DNA of 64,000 nt from Ashinkailepas kermadecensis (taxonomy: Eukaryota > Arthropoda > Thecostraca > Neolepadidae), in NCBI GenBank assembly GCA_034440615.1, contig JAOTOM010004288.1, forward strand, positions 1-64,000. Reading direction: 5' to 3'. Made by a program: the position numbers and the translations under genes. Of this stretch, positions 45,700 through 55,119 are shown piece after piece. The notes below the pieces were generated by a model. That model saw only the letters and a list, made by a program, of their open reading frames with translations. It searched no databases and was not told the DNA's origin. Every line of letters begins with the position of its first letter. The stretch's first letter is position 1.

Positions 45700-47290
45700 A
45701 CAACATAAAGACATAAAGACACGACCTAAATGCCCAAAGACACAACCAACAAACCTGAAGACACATCCTAAAGGTCCCATCCAACTCTGAGCTAATTAGC
45801 TTAAACAATTCCATTTTTGCAAAGAAAAGTGCTTAAAGGAGGATTGATCGCCCTCCTAGCGTACACATGTGCTGGACGCCTTCCACTGCACTGGTGCAGA
45901 CCGAGGTGCTGCCTTCTCCCACTCGGCAGCGGCTGTAACACAGCAGGCTTTCGCCTCCCCTGCCCAACGTTCACAAACACTATACTCCATGGAGATGTAA
46001 CTGCTGGGATCCGCCGGAAGGAAGGCTGTCGTAATGACCGGACCGCATAATGCGCTTTTTCAAATGATGTCGTGACTTCTTCACGAAGCCACGAACGTTA
46101 TGGTGGACCATAGCAGCCGGGCGCGACCGCAGGCAGCGAATCAGGAACGGTGAGGCACCTCGAAATCCAACACTTGCCAATGTAGAACTACTCGGCCACA
46201 ACTGGCCCGGAGTTCCCTCGTCGTGGTGCGCGTTCGATCCTGACGGGATCGCGGGGCAGCCCAGCGCTCCCGTGCGGCAGTGGTGTACTGCGGATCGGTC
46301 TATGCTACCAGGCGGCAGTAGTGCACTGCGGGCCAGTCTACACTATCAGGCGGCAGCTCACAGCGTGGTCTGACGGCAACCACTGGGTGCTGCGGGCCAG
46401 TCTACACTTGCAGGCGGCCGCCATGGCCAATCACGCGGCGCATCACCCAGGCGACATACGGACACCGGCTGCTGATATGAAAATCGCCCTCCGGGTCGGT
46501 GAAGCGTGGCGAGTGGCCCGTGAGGGCACTGGTTGTGCGGCTCTGTTAATTAATTAGTTAATTAATTGGGCTTAAGGGTACTTCGGCCATTGCATTACTA
46601 TCGCATCCACCCAGGCGTGGCATGTGTAAACATTCCCAGAGTCGACGTCGCACAATAGCCGAACCACACCTTCGGCACCGCTGGTGTGATGCTCCCTAGA
46701 CTGGGAACTCCAGAATCAGCTTATAGAGCATTGGTGCAAGCATGCACTCACAAAGTGTAGCCTCACTTGGTCACCCATGCAAGAGACCATTGTTAAACCT
46801 AATCTACCTCACCCAATCAAATTAGCATCGTCAAATTGTTTAGAACAATCGTGGACAACAGTAGAACAATCCCACCAAAAGCCACTAGATCTATGAAGTT
46901 TTGGAACTGGAAAGATATGGAGGCGGGATGAGGCCTGTCCAGTGGTTACCAGGTGCTGCTTAATTCAAAGTGCAAGACTGATCAGACTACACTACAAGTG
47001 ACACTCTTACATAGGCAATCCTTGTCCAGACCCGATCAGGTAAATGTACTCTGCATTGCAGACGCAATCCAAAAATAACAATAAATGAGTAGCGAACGCA
47101 TGCACCTTCGGCACATCTCAACAGTTTCGGCGACTAACAGAGGTACGTGCGAAACAGGTACAAAGGCGTACGTGCGACGCGAGTCTCCCAGAACATTCTC
47201 ATCGGCACAGCTGCCGTTCGAGTGCCGTTTGGTACGAGTGTTCCGCTCGGGCTGCAAATCTGCGAGACGCACAATGCTAAACAGAAGAAA
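45700..47290. other. No gene supported
   Basis: Mixed sequence. At 46545-46600 a ttaattaattgggcttaagg stretch resembles a decayed LINE 3' end. Confidence 0.4.
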
Positions 47291-47307
47291 CATTCCAAAG
47301 GTGTGCC

Positions 47308-47468
47308 CAGGGGACGAGTGGTCTAGGGGTAAGATGCTCGTCTCACAATCGAAAGGTTGTGGGTTCGAGTCTCACCTGTCGCTACTCTTCGCCCGCGACC
47401 AATCGGCGTGAGAGATTGGCGACGCTACATGACTCAACGGTCGACGTATCGCAAAAACCAATAACCAA
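47308..47468 (+). mobile_element. Complete SINE, 161 bp, with a perfect 13 bp TSD
   Basis: A tRNA-like head (ggggacgagtggtctagggg; A box TGGTCTAGGGG; CAC at the anticodon position; B box GGTTCGAGTCT) is joined through gctactcttcgcccgcgacc to a core (cggcgtgagagattggcgac), a tgactcaacggtcgacgta block and a ccaataaccaa tail. The 13 bp ccaaaggtgtgcc flanks it on both sides (47295-47307 and 47469-47481), showing target-primed insertion. It is probably mobilised by a LINE; which one is not shown by the sequence. Confidence 0.9.
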
Positions 47469-47614
47469 CCAAAGGTGTGCCGAAAAGCTGCCAAGACAAT
47501 GACAGGTGTACTGCACTGGCAAACACAAGCAAAGCAAACGATAAAATTGCCGTCGAATTTCGCATCGATCCTCGACATGACTTAAAGCCGTACGAACAGC
47601 CTCCAACAAACTCC

Positions 47615-47786
47615 GGTGGTTATTGGCTTTACAACATGTCGACCGTTGAGTCATGTAGCGTCGCCAATCTCTCACGCCGATTGGTCGCGGGTGAAGAGTA
47701 GCGACAGGCGAGACTCTAACCCACAATCTTCTAACCCATCTTCAGATTGTGGGACGGGCAACTTACCCTTAGACTACTCGTACCCT
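47615..47786 (-). mobile_element. Second SINE of the 161 bp family, inverted, older
   Basis: Same order of head, core and tail as the neighbour, in opposite orientation 146 bp away. The head is disrupted by an extra segment around the B box. The flanks caacaaactcc and caacaaacacc (10 of 11) look like an aged TSD. Confidence 0.8.
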
Positions 47787-47850
47787 ACAACAAACACCCT
47801 AAAACGGCTACTCTATGTCGGCGGATTTCGTCAGCCGACCAGACAGGCGC

Positions 47851-47898
47851 GTCATCGACACTGTCATCGACACTGTCATCGACACTGTCATCGACACT
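47851..47898. repeat. 12 bp repeat (gtcatcgacact), 4 copies
   Basis: Perfect tandem copies. Confidence 0.95.
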
Positions 47899-48144
47899 CG
47901 GCCGATGTCCGCGGCCGATGTCGCGCCAATGTGGGCACGAGCTGTCGCCGGCAATAAATCGGACACCGACCCGCCTCCGGCCGGGCCGAGTCGCCGGCGG
48001 TCGCCGGCTATTGCGCCGTTATCGCGGCCGTCGCAGCGGCCATCGACTGCGGCCAACAGACTGGCCGGGGCGTCGGACGGCCCGGGACGCGAACCAGCCC
48101 CGAACATCGGACCTGCTCAGAACACCGGGGACGGGTCTGGCACT

Positions 48145-48480
48145 CAGGTGAGTCGGGAACATCGGGAGGGTCGGGAACATCAGGCGGATCGGGAACATCG
48201 GGCGGATCGGGAACATCGGGCGGGTCCAGAACATCAGCCCGGCCCAGAATACCAGACCGACCCAGGACACCAGACCGACCCGGAACATAAGGCCGGCCGG
48301 CCCTCAACATCACGTTGGCCCAAAGCAAAGACCGGCCCAGAACATTAGGCGGGTCCAGAACACCAAGCCGGCCCATAACATGTACCGGCCCAGAACATTA
48401 GGCTGGTCCAGAACATCAGACCGATCCAGAACAGCAAGCCGGTCCAGAACACAGACCGGCCGAGAACGCAAGGCGGATCC
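48145..48480. repeat. ~18 bp array (gggaacatcgggcggatc / cggcccagaacatcaggc)
   Basis: About 18 diverged units change gradually from gggaacat to ccagaacat types from left to right. Confidence 0.85.
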
Positions 48481-48579
48481 CGAAGCGCAGGACGTAAGTC
48501 TGTTCACTGTCCAGACCGCCGAACGTGGCCAGAAAATAGGTTGGGCGCAGAACGTAAAACCCGACAGGGACAGGGGATG

Positions 48580-48635
48580 TGGTGGTGGATTAGAGTTTAG
48601 GGGCGCGTCGACATCCAGGGTCATTTTGCGCCCAC
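48580..48635 (-). mobile_element. 56 bp LINE 3'-end insertion with a perfect 13 bp TSD
   Basis: The insert reads tggtggtggattagagttta, ggggcgcgtcgacatccagg, gtcattttgcgcccac. It is flanked exactly by gggacaggggatg (48567-48579 and 48636-48648). The same sequence forms the 3' UTR end of the LINE copy at 58505-58613, so this is an extremely 5'-truncated retrotransposition event. Confidence 0.85.
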
Positions 48636-49205
48636 GGGACAGGGGATGACTACATTGTGATGAGTCGGGAACCATGTCGCCCATATATGCAGCTCCCAAT
48701 CGCCAATGCCACGGGTGGATCTCAATCGACAGACGTTCTGATCGGGAAGAGGAGCACTCGTCCAAGGGGCACCAGGCCCCTTTCTAACGGGCACCTTTGG
48801 CGGAAACATTCGAGGGTATGCATCCAGGTCTCTCAAGGTGCGCCTAGGACTAATTATGTATTGTATGTATATATGTAATTATCTAAGGTGCGCCTAGGAC
48901 TAAGAGCACTAATTGGGACTAGGACTAAGAGGACGATTGCTGCCTATGGCGAAAAAAAAATTTGCGGAAGGGTGCAATCCGACGTTTCCGAGGAGCGCCT
49001 TGAACACCCTCCGTGGGGCGCAAAGTCGTGAGGAAACGTCATTTCCCTATATCTGGGGAAGCATGTTCCCCTGATGCCGCTCCCAGCACCAACTCTGTGC
49101 CCGCCAATAGCCAACGTCTACCGGAATAAGTCGAATGTGGCAGGCGTCTAGAGTCCGACTGATGATGCAATGGGTACTGACGAGAAACCAGAAAAGGCAC
49201 CTTGC

Positions 49206-49369
49206 GTTCTTTTACGACGCATTCGACTGCAGAGCCATATGGAGTCGCCAACCTCTCACGCCGATGGGCCGCAGATGGGCTCAGCAATCCCGCCGGCTGA
49301 AATAGCTGAACCCACGATCCTCCGATGAAGAGTCGAACGCACCGTCGACTGAGCAACCGCGACCGCCAC
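49206..49369 (-). mobile_element. SINE, Lys-type family
   Basis: The head on the minus strand (49300-49369) has GGTTGCTCAGTCGACGG, gactcttcatcgg and a decayed B box. The core matches 31795-31961, and the tail ends ttttacgacgcattcgactg in plus sense. Confidence 0.7.
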
Positions 49370-49465
49370 AGGAGGTCCTGACAATACCACGCCGATTCTA
49401 CGACAGACGGCTAACTCCACAGTTCCGAGCGATAGAACGCACACTCCGCGACGCAACAGCACGCG

Positions 49466-49655
49466 ACAATAATCCTTGAGGACACGACAATAATCCTTGA
49501 GGACACGACAATAGTCCTTGAGGACACGAAAATAGTCCTTGAGGACACCACACTAATCCTTGAGGACATGACAATAATATTTGAGGACACAATAATAGTC
49601 CTTGAGGACACGACAATAGTCCTTAAGGACACGACAATAATCCTTGAGGACACGA
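49466..49655. repeat. 21 bp array (cgacaataatccttgaggaca), ~9 units
   Basis: Units are well conserved, with a/g and t/g variants. Confidence 0.95.
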
Positions 49656-50133
49656 CTAATCGCAACTCCAAGTTATCTTGCGGAGGAGTAAAGTAAGACT
49701 AACAACACTAAGCATTCAGGAAATGTACCACGCTCAGCCCCCGCCTTCAGCACCTTAACGCCGCATGCACTATAACGTAACTCCCATAACGTATACGTAC
49801 GCTTGCCTTAGACCTGCTTGCAAAACCCACTCGCTTTAGGCGGCGCAAAGGACCTCTGTTGTCCGGCACGCCTCTGAACTCACTCTCTCCGCCCCAGACT
49901 AATCGCATTTATACACCTGGCGGCAGCTTCAGCAGAACGGTCGGTACCACGCCGACCTCGTGACCCCTGCGATCTCCACCACCGGCGTACAAGCCACGGC
50001 GCGGCTCAGCGGACGGCGGCTCGGCTTCCAGCCGGCGTGCCGGACGACCCGCTGCTGCACCCTGTGACCTCTGCGCTCTCCGTGCACGGCCCCTGCGTCC
50101 GGAGCGGCGGCCGACGATCAGTGGCCCGCTCAC

Positions 50134-50194
50134 CTGGAGACCTCGGCGGCACCTGGTGCCCCACCCGCCCGCGCCACTGGCATACTGCCGCCGT
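50134..50194 (-). CDS. Candidate internal exon, 61 bp
   Basis: The minus strand has an acceptor ccggtgctgcccaccag and an excellent donor CTCCAG|GTGAGC. The exon enters with one base completing a codon and leaves in phase 0. That fits the donor phase of 52599-52372 and the start phase of 26763-26686. The 20 codons give RRQYASGAGGWGTRCRRGLQ, basic and glycine-rich, without a known domain. The support is splice borders and phase only. Confidence 0.3.
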
Positions 50195-50267
50195 CTGGTG
50201 GGCAGCACCGGCCAGTCAGTGACCCCTCTCCGGGGGGGGCAAATAGAAAATTGCCCTCTCCGCTGGA

Positions 50268-50765
50268 AGGTGTGGGCCCCAAAGAATAGCACTGGGGCTG
50301 GAAAAAGATTCGCCCAGCCCAGAAAAGTGCGCTGGGCCCCCATAAATCGAGCCGGGTAACCACAAATCGCAACGAAACTTGCGAGAAAAAAAAACACGCC
50401 GGACCCACAAATAGCGCCAAATGCCACACAAAAATATGTCACGTATGGCCCTAAAAACGTGCCCCAATCCCGAAAAAGTCGTGCCGAGGCTATACAAATC
50501 GCGCAGTGGCTCAACAATATCGCGCCGGAGTACGAAAAAACCGAGTCGGAACCTCGAACAATGACGTCGGAACCAGGAAAAGCGACACGGACTCCGAAAC
50601 ATTCTGAAGAGATTCAAGAAATCGCGCTGGGTTCTAACAATTCCCGTCCGGGTTATAAAAATCGCGCAGGACCCCGAAAACACCATGCCAGTACCCAAAC
50701 AAATCGCGCCGGTGCACGAAAAAAGTCAGCCCGAGCCCCCAAAATCGCGCTGACTTTTTATTAAT
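50268..50765. repeat. Degenerate ~21 bp tandem array, copy B
   Basis: About 23 units of 20-22 bp follow the pattern CCGGGNCCCNAAAAATCGCG, each with an A-tract. They share their consensus with the array at 4905-5345 and are equally diverged internally. Confidence 0.75.
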
Positions 50766-51354
50766 CAGTCTGAACTCAGCAAATAGTGTAGAGCCCCCCC
50801 CAACAAAAAACGAGTCGAGGCCCGAAAAATTGGGCAGCACAGCCACACAAATATAGACCGAGGACGCGCACACATTGATCATCACTGTAACGTTATACCT
50901 CTTTGCCTGGTTGTGGTTTTATGACGCACTCAGCAGCTGAATATATCTCAACGAGCAGGATGTTGTGATGTGATCTTGCGACTGCATTGCAAATCGACAC
51001 GCGCATCCCGTGCAAAAACAATGTTTGAAATATGTCGGTAAATATAGGAACTGCGCGGATGCAAAGTCGAACGACCTGCCGCCCGGCCACCCAGCGTTCA
51101 AGGTCACGAAGGTTTCGTCGGTGCGGCGCAGCGACGTGCCGGCCTCATTTGGCCATGAATTCATTGGCCATGAATTCATCCACCTTCCGTGCACGTTATA
51201 TGCGAGGCCACCGGCGCGAGTGTTAAGTAGCCTAAGTGATGGAAATTCAGAAAATGTGATACTTCCCCTTGAATAGAACCCCTCCCCTCCCCATGGTCTC
51301 ATGGTCATGCATTATACAATTGTCCAATGTAGACAATGCTTACTGTTTGCATTA

Positions 51355-52085
51355 TTAAATACTGTACGTACGTGTGTGATCTCTCGCAGCTGGATTTTCG
51401 GTCGCTTCAAAGCCTAAATCTAGCGGATTAAAAGTGCTTCCAACGGAATAACTCCATCGCACTTCGAGAGAGAACATCCAACATCCAAGACGTACAATGA
51501 CGTTTCGGGGATAAAAACTACGCAATGCCAAGAGACTGCTGAGAGAGTCAGTCAGAATAACATGTAAAACCTCGTCACCAACCTCGATGTATGCCAGTGC
51601 TTTGTTGATGGCGATCAGCTCGGCAGTGAAGACCGTGGCGTGTGGCGGCAGGGAGAATGCTCTTGTGATGGATCCTCTCACGAAGGCACCACCCACCCCG
51701 GTGTTTATTTTCGAGCCATCAGTGTAGGTGATGAGGTGATTATGATATGTTGTGTATATATGCTCTAACGAGTGTAAGTGTAGCTCCTCTTTCGTGACAT
51801 CTCGCTTTCTCATGTCAGCGAGGGAAATATCGATAGACGGTGAGATCAGCTCCCACGGAGGAGTAGACAGTTCTTCATATTGCCGAATTCCTTGCAGTCG
51901 TATTTCCATTCGTCCCAGGAGCGTCCTCATTCGCACACAGTAAGGAGTTCCTTTCCTAATGTGATTACGAAGGACCGCATGCATGTCATGAGCAAAAACC
52001 GCCGGATATGACGGGTGCGTCGGGAACTGTCGCATTTTGCAGGCGTATCGAAGACCCAGCATGTCGCGTCTCATAGACAGTGGAG
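51355..52085 (-). pseudogene. Non-LTR retrotransposon fragment, RT C-terminal linker and RNase H domain
   Basis: The minus-strand frame starts at EPPLSMRRDMLGLRYAC, the segment that in RNase H-bearing LINEs (I/R1-like) follows the reverse transcriptase. It continues with STPPW and a recognisable RNase H: YTDGSK (first Asp), TVFTAELIAINKAL (Glu) and VILTDSLSSLLAL (second Asp). The final SHVGxxGNExAD block is missing, since the copy is cut off after about 51430. The 5' side is also truncated, abutting the (GACT)n tract. It lies within an intron of the candidate membrane-protein gene, on the same strand. Confidence 0.8.
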
Positions 52086-52088
52086 GCT

Positions 52089-52323
52089 CAGACTGACTGA
52101 CTGACTGACTGACTGACTGACTGACTGACTGACTGACTGACTGACTGACTGACTGACTGACTGACTGACTGACTGACTGACTGACTGACTGACTGACTGA
52201 CTGACTGACTGACTGACTGACTGACTGACTGACTGACTGACTGACTGACTGACTGACTGACTGACTGACTGACTGACTGACTGACTGACTGACTGACTGA
52301 CTGACTGACTGACTGACTGACTG
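52089..52323. repeat. (GACT)n microsatellite, ~58 uninterrupted copies
   Basis: Pure gact/ctga tetranucleotide, about 234 bp. It sits about 48 bp beyond the donor of exon 52599-52372 and joins the LINE fragment. Confidence 0.95.
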
Positions 52324-52371
52324 CGCGCCTGACGATCCGCGCAGCGACGCCAGCGCGGCCCGTGTACTCAC

Positions 52372-52599
52372 AACGCCAGCATGGGGCCCGACGACGGCGC
52401 GCCGACCGGGAACGGCGGCGTGCGCGTGCGCAGCGTCGGCGGCGTGCTGTGATTGCGGGCGCCCAGCAGCGAGCCGTGCGGTGAGGTGCGCACCGAGCGC
52501 AGCGAGCCGCCCACCAGCGGCGGCGCAGAGCTCACCAGCGGCGGCCGCCGCGACCCCGCCACGAACGGGTCCACCGTCTCCACGCGCAGGTAGTCGCGC
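52372..52599 (-). CDS. Coding exon, Ser/Pro-rich cytoplasmic-tail segment of a membrane protein
   Basis: Minus strand: acceptor gacctgaccggcag, 228 bp of open frame, donor GCGTT|GTGAGTAC. The peptide starts RRDYLRVETVDPFVAG, then has a GSRRPPLVSSAPPLVGGSLR stretch and ends SSGPMLAL, rich in Ser, Pro and Arg. It enters with one base completing a codon and leaves two bases into the next. The entry phase matches the donor of exon 54673-54572 (codon AG|G), giving a basic QKRRDYLRV junction just inside the predicted membrane helix. Frame conservation through a 5' tandem duplication and clean borders argue for a real exon. No family was recognised. An in-frame TGA lies just beyond the donor, so read-through would end the protein here. 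Confidence 0.6.
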
Positions 52600-53220
52600 C
52601 TGCCGGTCAGGTCACGGTAATAAGGTCATCGCCGCCCACCAGCGGCGGCGCAGAGCTCACCAGTGGCGGCCGCCGCGACCCCGCCACGAACGGGTCCACC
52701 GTCTCCACGCGCAGGTAGTCACGCCTGCCGGTCGGGTCACGGTAATAAGGTCATCGAGTCATCAGGTCGTCGCGCCTGCCGGTCACGTTACCAAGTGATC
52801 AGGTAGTCGCGCCTGCCGGTCACGTCACCAAGTGATCAGGTAGTTGTGCCTGCCGGTCAGGTAACGGTCATCAAGTGATCAGGTAGTCGCACCTGCCGGT
52901 AGGTCACAGTCATAAGGTCATCAAGTGATCAGGTAGTCGCGCCTGCCGGTCACATCACGGTCATAAGGTCATCAAGTGATCAGGTAGTTGCGCCTGCCGG
53001 TCACATCAGCCATAAGGTCACCAAGTGATCAGGTAGTCTTGCATGCCGGTCGGGTCACAGTCATAAGGTCATCAAGTGATCAGGTAGTCGCGCCTGTCGG
53101 TCACGTCACAGTCATAAGGTCATCAAGTGATCAGGTAGTCGCGCCTGTCGGTCAGGTCACGGTCATAAGGTCATCGAGTGATCAGGTAGTCGGGCCAGCC
53201 GGTCAGGTCACGGTAATAAG
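52509..53220. repeat. Exon-derived duplication and ~55 bp minisatellite carrying the acceptor border
   Basis: The stretch 52509-52633 (5' part of the exon plus its acceptor and upstream intron) is duplicated at 52634-52758. Beyond that, about nine ~55 bp units (52760-53215) each keep caggtagtcgcgcctgccgg, i.e. the exon start and acceptor, plus intronic tcacggtcataaggtcat and caagtgat. Confidence 0.9.
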
Positions 53221-54010
53221 CAATTGCATATTCAATTACCTCACCTCCGAACCCCAGATGCATAGCCTTACACTCATAGTTGAAAGACATCTGCCAATTC
53301 AGATTTACATCCATTTAATACTACTCTTTGTTTCCTTCCCCTTAACAATGCTTCAATCCAACCTATAACTTTTCCATCAATTCCGTGCTGCTCTAGTTGG
53401 TGAATTACACGCTTGTGTGGAACTTTATAAAAAGCTTTGCTAAAGTCTTAGTACAACTCCACTACTGTGCACAAGTTTGATGAGAAAATATCGATCAGTC
53501 AACTGCTGATTCAATGCCACCAAAACGTGTGACAAATATCGATCGGCATCGACAATAAACAAATCGGCAATCCGACAACCACAGGAAGTTTAAATTGAAA
53601 AAAGCAACTGCTGACAACATTTTGATGGTACCAATCTCAGAAATCAACTACGATGAAGCTGGTTATTGCTACTGTATTTGAATGCTGTGAAACTTTGTGG
53701 AAATCAATTCGGCACGCCAAAATTTCTCGGTCAGAGAATGTTCCTATGACATGATGATGACCACATGAAAAAATATACTTTTTTCGGTCTTAATTCTTCG
53801 GATGCTTCTTCAATTACAAACGCCGCATTTATGCAGGTGTAGATGCACTACAATACCCGATCGAGTTCATCGATTTCTCCCGCAAACATTCGATTGATTT
53901 ATCCACACGGAAGTAGCATCGCCCGCGTGCATACTAAGCCGTTCACAGACCTACTGACCTGACCTGTAGCTATGTCCAATCAGGAGTTTTCACCAGCCGT
54001 TCAAGCTGGC
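53220..54010. other. Unique intronic-looking sequence
   Basis: AT-richer DNA between the two exon-border arrays. No coding frame is supported. Confidence 0.5.
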
Positions 54011-54017
54011 ATTTCAC

Positions 54018-54612
54018 TGACCTTCCAGGCGTGCGAGTCGCACCAGGCAGTTCACTGACCTTTTCTGTATGTGTATCCAGGCGTGCGAGTCGCACCGGAC
54101 AGTTCACCGACCTTTTATGTATGTGTATCCAGGCGTGCGAGTCGCAGCAGGCAGTTCACTGACCTTTTCTGTATGTGTATCCAGGCGTGCGAGTCACACC
54201 AGGCAGTTCACTGACCTCCTCTGTATGTGTATCTAGGCGTGCGAGTCGCACCAGGCAGTTCACTGACCTTTTCTGTATGTGTATCCAGGCGAGCGAGTCG
54301 TACCAGGCAGTTCGCTGACCTTTTCTGTATGTGTATCCAGGCGTGCTAGTCACACCACGCAGTTCACTGATCTTTTCTGTATGTGTATCCAGGCGTGCGA
54401 GTCACACCAGGCAGTTCACTGACCTTTTCTGTATGTGTATCCAGGCGTGCGAGTCACACCAGGCAGTTCAATGACCTTTTCTGTATGTGTATCCAGGCGC
54501 GCGAGTCACATCAGACAGTTCACTTACCTTTTCTGTATGTGTATCCAGACGTGCGAGTCCAGTTCACTGACCTTTTCTGTATGTGTATCCAGGCGTGCGA
54601 GTCGCACCAGGC
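54018..54612. repeat. 52 bp minisatellite carrying an exon's donor border, ~12 units
   Basis: Each unit in minus sense contains tggtgcgactcgcacgcctg, gatacacatacagaaaag and a donor-like GTCAGTGAAC or GTAAGTGAAC. The rightmost unit is the genuine 3' part of exon 54673-54572. Confidence 0.9.
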
Positions 54613-54673
54613 CAACACGGTGAACAGCAGGCCACAGGTGAGCAGCGCCAGCAGCAGCACGGTCAGGCCCACT
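54572..54673 (-). CDS. Coding exon with a transmembrane helix
   Basis: Minus strand: acceptor ccgtgctgtttcag, 102 bp open, donor CAGAAAAG|GTCAGT. The peptide has a hydrophobic core VGLTVLLLALLTCGLLFTVLAW (broken here for length: VGLTVLLLALL then TCGLLFTVLAW) followed by CDSHAWIHIQK. The length suits one membrane helix of about 22 residues, with a basic cytoplasmic start once joined to the next exon (QKRRDY). The exon enters with one base completing a codon and leaves after two bases. It is a part of a single- or multi-pass membrane protein; upstream exons, beyond 54673, were not identified. The strong hydrophobic frame, good borders and phase match with 52599-52372 make this the best-supported gene piece in the window. 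Confidence 0.65.
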
Positions 54674-54894
54674 CTGAAACAGCACGGACCGACGCTGCAA
54701 CGGCACGGCCACAACACCACACCGGCAGACAGAGGCGGCGCCGCACGGAGACACAGCGGTCCAGTGACCCCCGGACACCCAGGTCACGCGCCGGGACACC
54801 ACAGCCCGAGAGTTCCCCAGTGACGAGTGTCCAGGGTCCAGTGATCCCCCCAGACACCCAGGTCGCGCAATGGGACAGCACAACCCGAGAGGAC

Positions 54895-55115
54895 CAGCCC
54901 AGTGACCAGTGACCAGTGTCCATTGGCTAGTGTCCAGTGGCCAGTATCCAGCGACAAGTGTCCAGTATCCAGTGTCCAGTGACCAGTGTCAAGTGACCAG
55001 TGTCAAGTGACCAGTGACCAGTGTCCAGTATCCAGTGACCAGTGACCAGTATCCAGTGACCAGTGCCCAGTGACCAGTGTCCAGTGACCAGTGACCAGTG
55101 ACCAGTGACCCCAGA
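54895..55115. repeat. 9-10 bp array (ccagtgtccagtgacc)
   Basis: Short interleaved cagtgacc, cagtgtc and cagtatc words, about 22 in a row. Confidence 0.9.
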
Positions 55116-55119
55116 CACC

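Noticed and set aside
47308..47385. Functional tRNA-Val gene
   Set aside because: A and B boxes are good, but stems mispair, the head continues into the SINE core, and the unit carries TSDs.
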